A stretch of DNA of 13,506 bases, from NCBI GenBank assembly GCA_902493085.1, contig CABUOH010000013.1, forward strand, positions 1 to 13,506. The letters run 5' to 3'. This DNA is from an uncultured Sutterella sp. (GTDB lineage Bacteria > Pseudomonadota > Gammaproteobacteria > Burkholderiales > Burkholderiaceae_F). Shown here piece after piece: positions 13,296 to 13,506 of this stretch. The notes under the pieces are model-generated. The model had not been told where the DNA came from. It saw only the letters and a program-made list of their open reading frames with translations, and did no database searches. Each line of letters begins with the position of its first letter. The first letter of the stretch is position 1. A program made the translations under genes and the position numbers.

Positions 13296-13324
13296 TTGAC
13301 AATCCCGAAAGGCATGTGCATAAT
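13296..13324 (+). promoter_or_regulatory. sigma70 promoter for the tRNA genes
   Basis: A perfect TTGACA (13296-13301) and CATAAT (13319-13324) are separated by exactly 17 bp. Transcription would start near 13331, about 45 nt before the mature tRNA-Lys 5' end. The strength fits a stable-RNA unit. Confidence 0.8.
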
Positions 13325-13375
13325 TCGTCTCCTCAGTTAGTTGTTCACGTCGTTTGTGACTCATCGGCGGCAAAC

Positions 13376-13451
13376 GGGTCGTTAGCTCAGTTGGTAGAGC
13401 AGCGGACTTTTAATCCGTTGGTCGTGGGTTCGAGTCCCGCACGACCCACCA
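13376..13451 (+). tRNA. tRNA-Lys, anticodon UUU
   Basis: The 76 nt include an encoded CCA (13449-13451). Acceptor arms are GGGTCGT (13376-13382) and ACGACCC (13441-13447), with A at the discriminator position. The D arm is GCTCAGTTGGTAGAGC. The anticodon stem GCGGA/TCCGT holds the loop CTTTTAA, anticodon TTT at 13409-13411. The T arm contains GGTTCGAGTCC. It closely resembles E. coli tRNA-Lys, differing mainly in the anticodon and T stems. U34 of this tRNA is a target of MnmA, encoded at 8906. Confidence 0.97.
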
Positions 13452-13476
13452 CAACTATCTGCGGACAATCTGGAAT

Positions 13477-13506
13477 GGGAACGTAGCTCAGTTGGTAGAG
13501 CAGCGG
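13477..13506 (+). tRNA. 5' part of a second tRNA, cut by the window end
   Basis: GGGAACG (acceptor strand) is followed by TA and a D arm GCTCAGTTGGTAGAGC identical to that of the preceding tRNA-Lys, then AGCGG starting the anticodon stem. It begins 25 nt after the CCA of tRNA-Lys and probably shares its transcript. The anticodon lies outside the window, so the amino acid cannot be assigned; a second lysine tRNA is only a guess. Confidence 0.85.

Noticed and set aside
13109..13486. Open frame of 125 codons running into the tRNA genes
   Set aside because: It reads through the tRNA-Lys gene and its promoter and has no homology or ribosome binding site worth noting.
1..13506. CRISPR array, insertion sequence, prophage or toxin-antitoxin pair
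   Set aside because: No regularly spaced repeats, transposase or integrase motifs, or small paired toxin-like genes were seen on either strand.

Overview
The window looks like housekeeping chromosome of a Gram-negative proteobacterium with moderately high GC. A Burkholderiales member, perhaps of the Sutterellaceae, is the best guess. This rests on the long solo-type IF-1 with a basic tail, a RecA that reads like those of Betaproteobacteria, and the mix of HemG (quinone-linked, suited to low-oxygen heme synthesis), FadD and a DASS anion transporter. The placement is inference; no 16S gene is present. I see no phage, IS element, CRISPR array or defence island.

Layout. 1-1193 (+): the 3' end of a PlsC-like acyltransferase, overlapping by 4 bp a CDP-diglyceride-synthase-like membrane protein whose catalytic signature is badly eroded. 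1280-1543 (-): infA. 1864-2403 (+): hemG. 2663-4345 (+): fadD. 4411-4647 (-): a small S4-domain RNA-binding protein. 4758-5875 (+): an lrgA-lrgB pair. 5949-7457 (-): a DASS/SLC13 anion transporter behind a good sigma70-type promoter. 7737-8825 (-): a nitronate-monooxygenase-like flavoprotein lacking the family's His. 8906-9994 (+): mnmA. 10072-10809 (-): a TerC/YjbE membrane protein starting with TTG. 10950-11761 (-): recX, split by an apparent one-base frameshift. 11871-12986 (-): recA, with an unusual L2 loop. 13376-13506 (+): tRNA-Lys(UUU) and the 5' part of a second tRNA, behind a near-consensus promoter.

Most units are single genes or pairs closed by strong intrinsic terminators. Four of these hairpins carry A-tracts on one side and T-tracts on the other, so each can serve a converging gene pair. 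Functional groupings are acyltransferase plus CdsA-like protein (phospholipid metabolism), LrgA plus LrgB (membrane complex), and RecA plus RecX (recombinase and its modulator, separated by a terminator hairpin).

I found no convincing new multi-gene system. The observations most worth checking are departures from family rules inside otherwise ordinary genes: the CdsA-like protein without its signature acidic residues, the RecA L2 loop that is one residue short, the frameshifted and N-terminally extended recX, and the EAGGH-to-EAAGP change in the flavoprotein. The infA-hemG intergenic region also holds several unexplained small elements.
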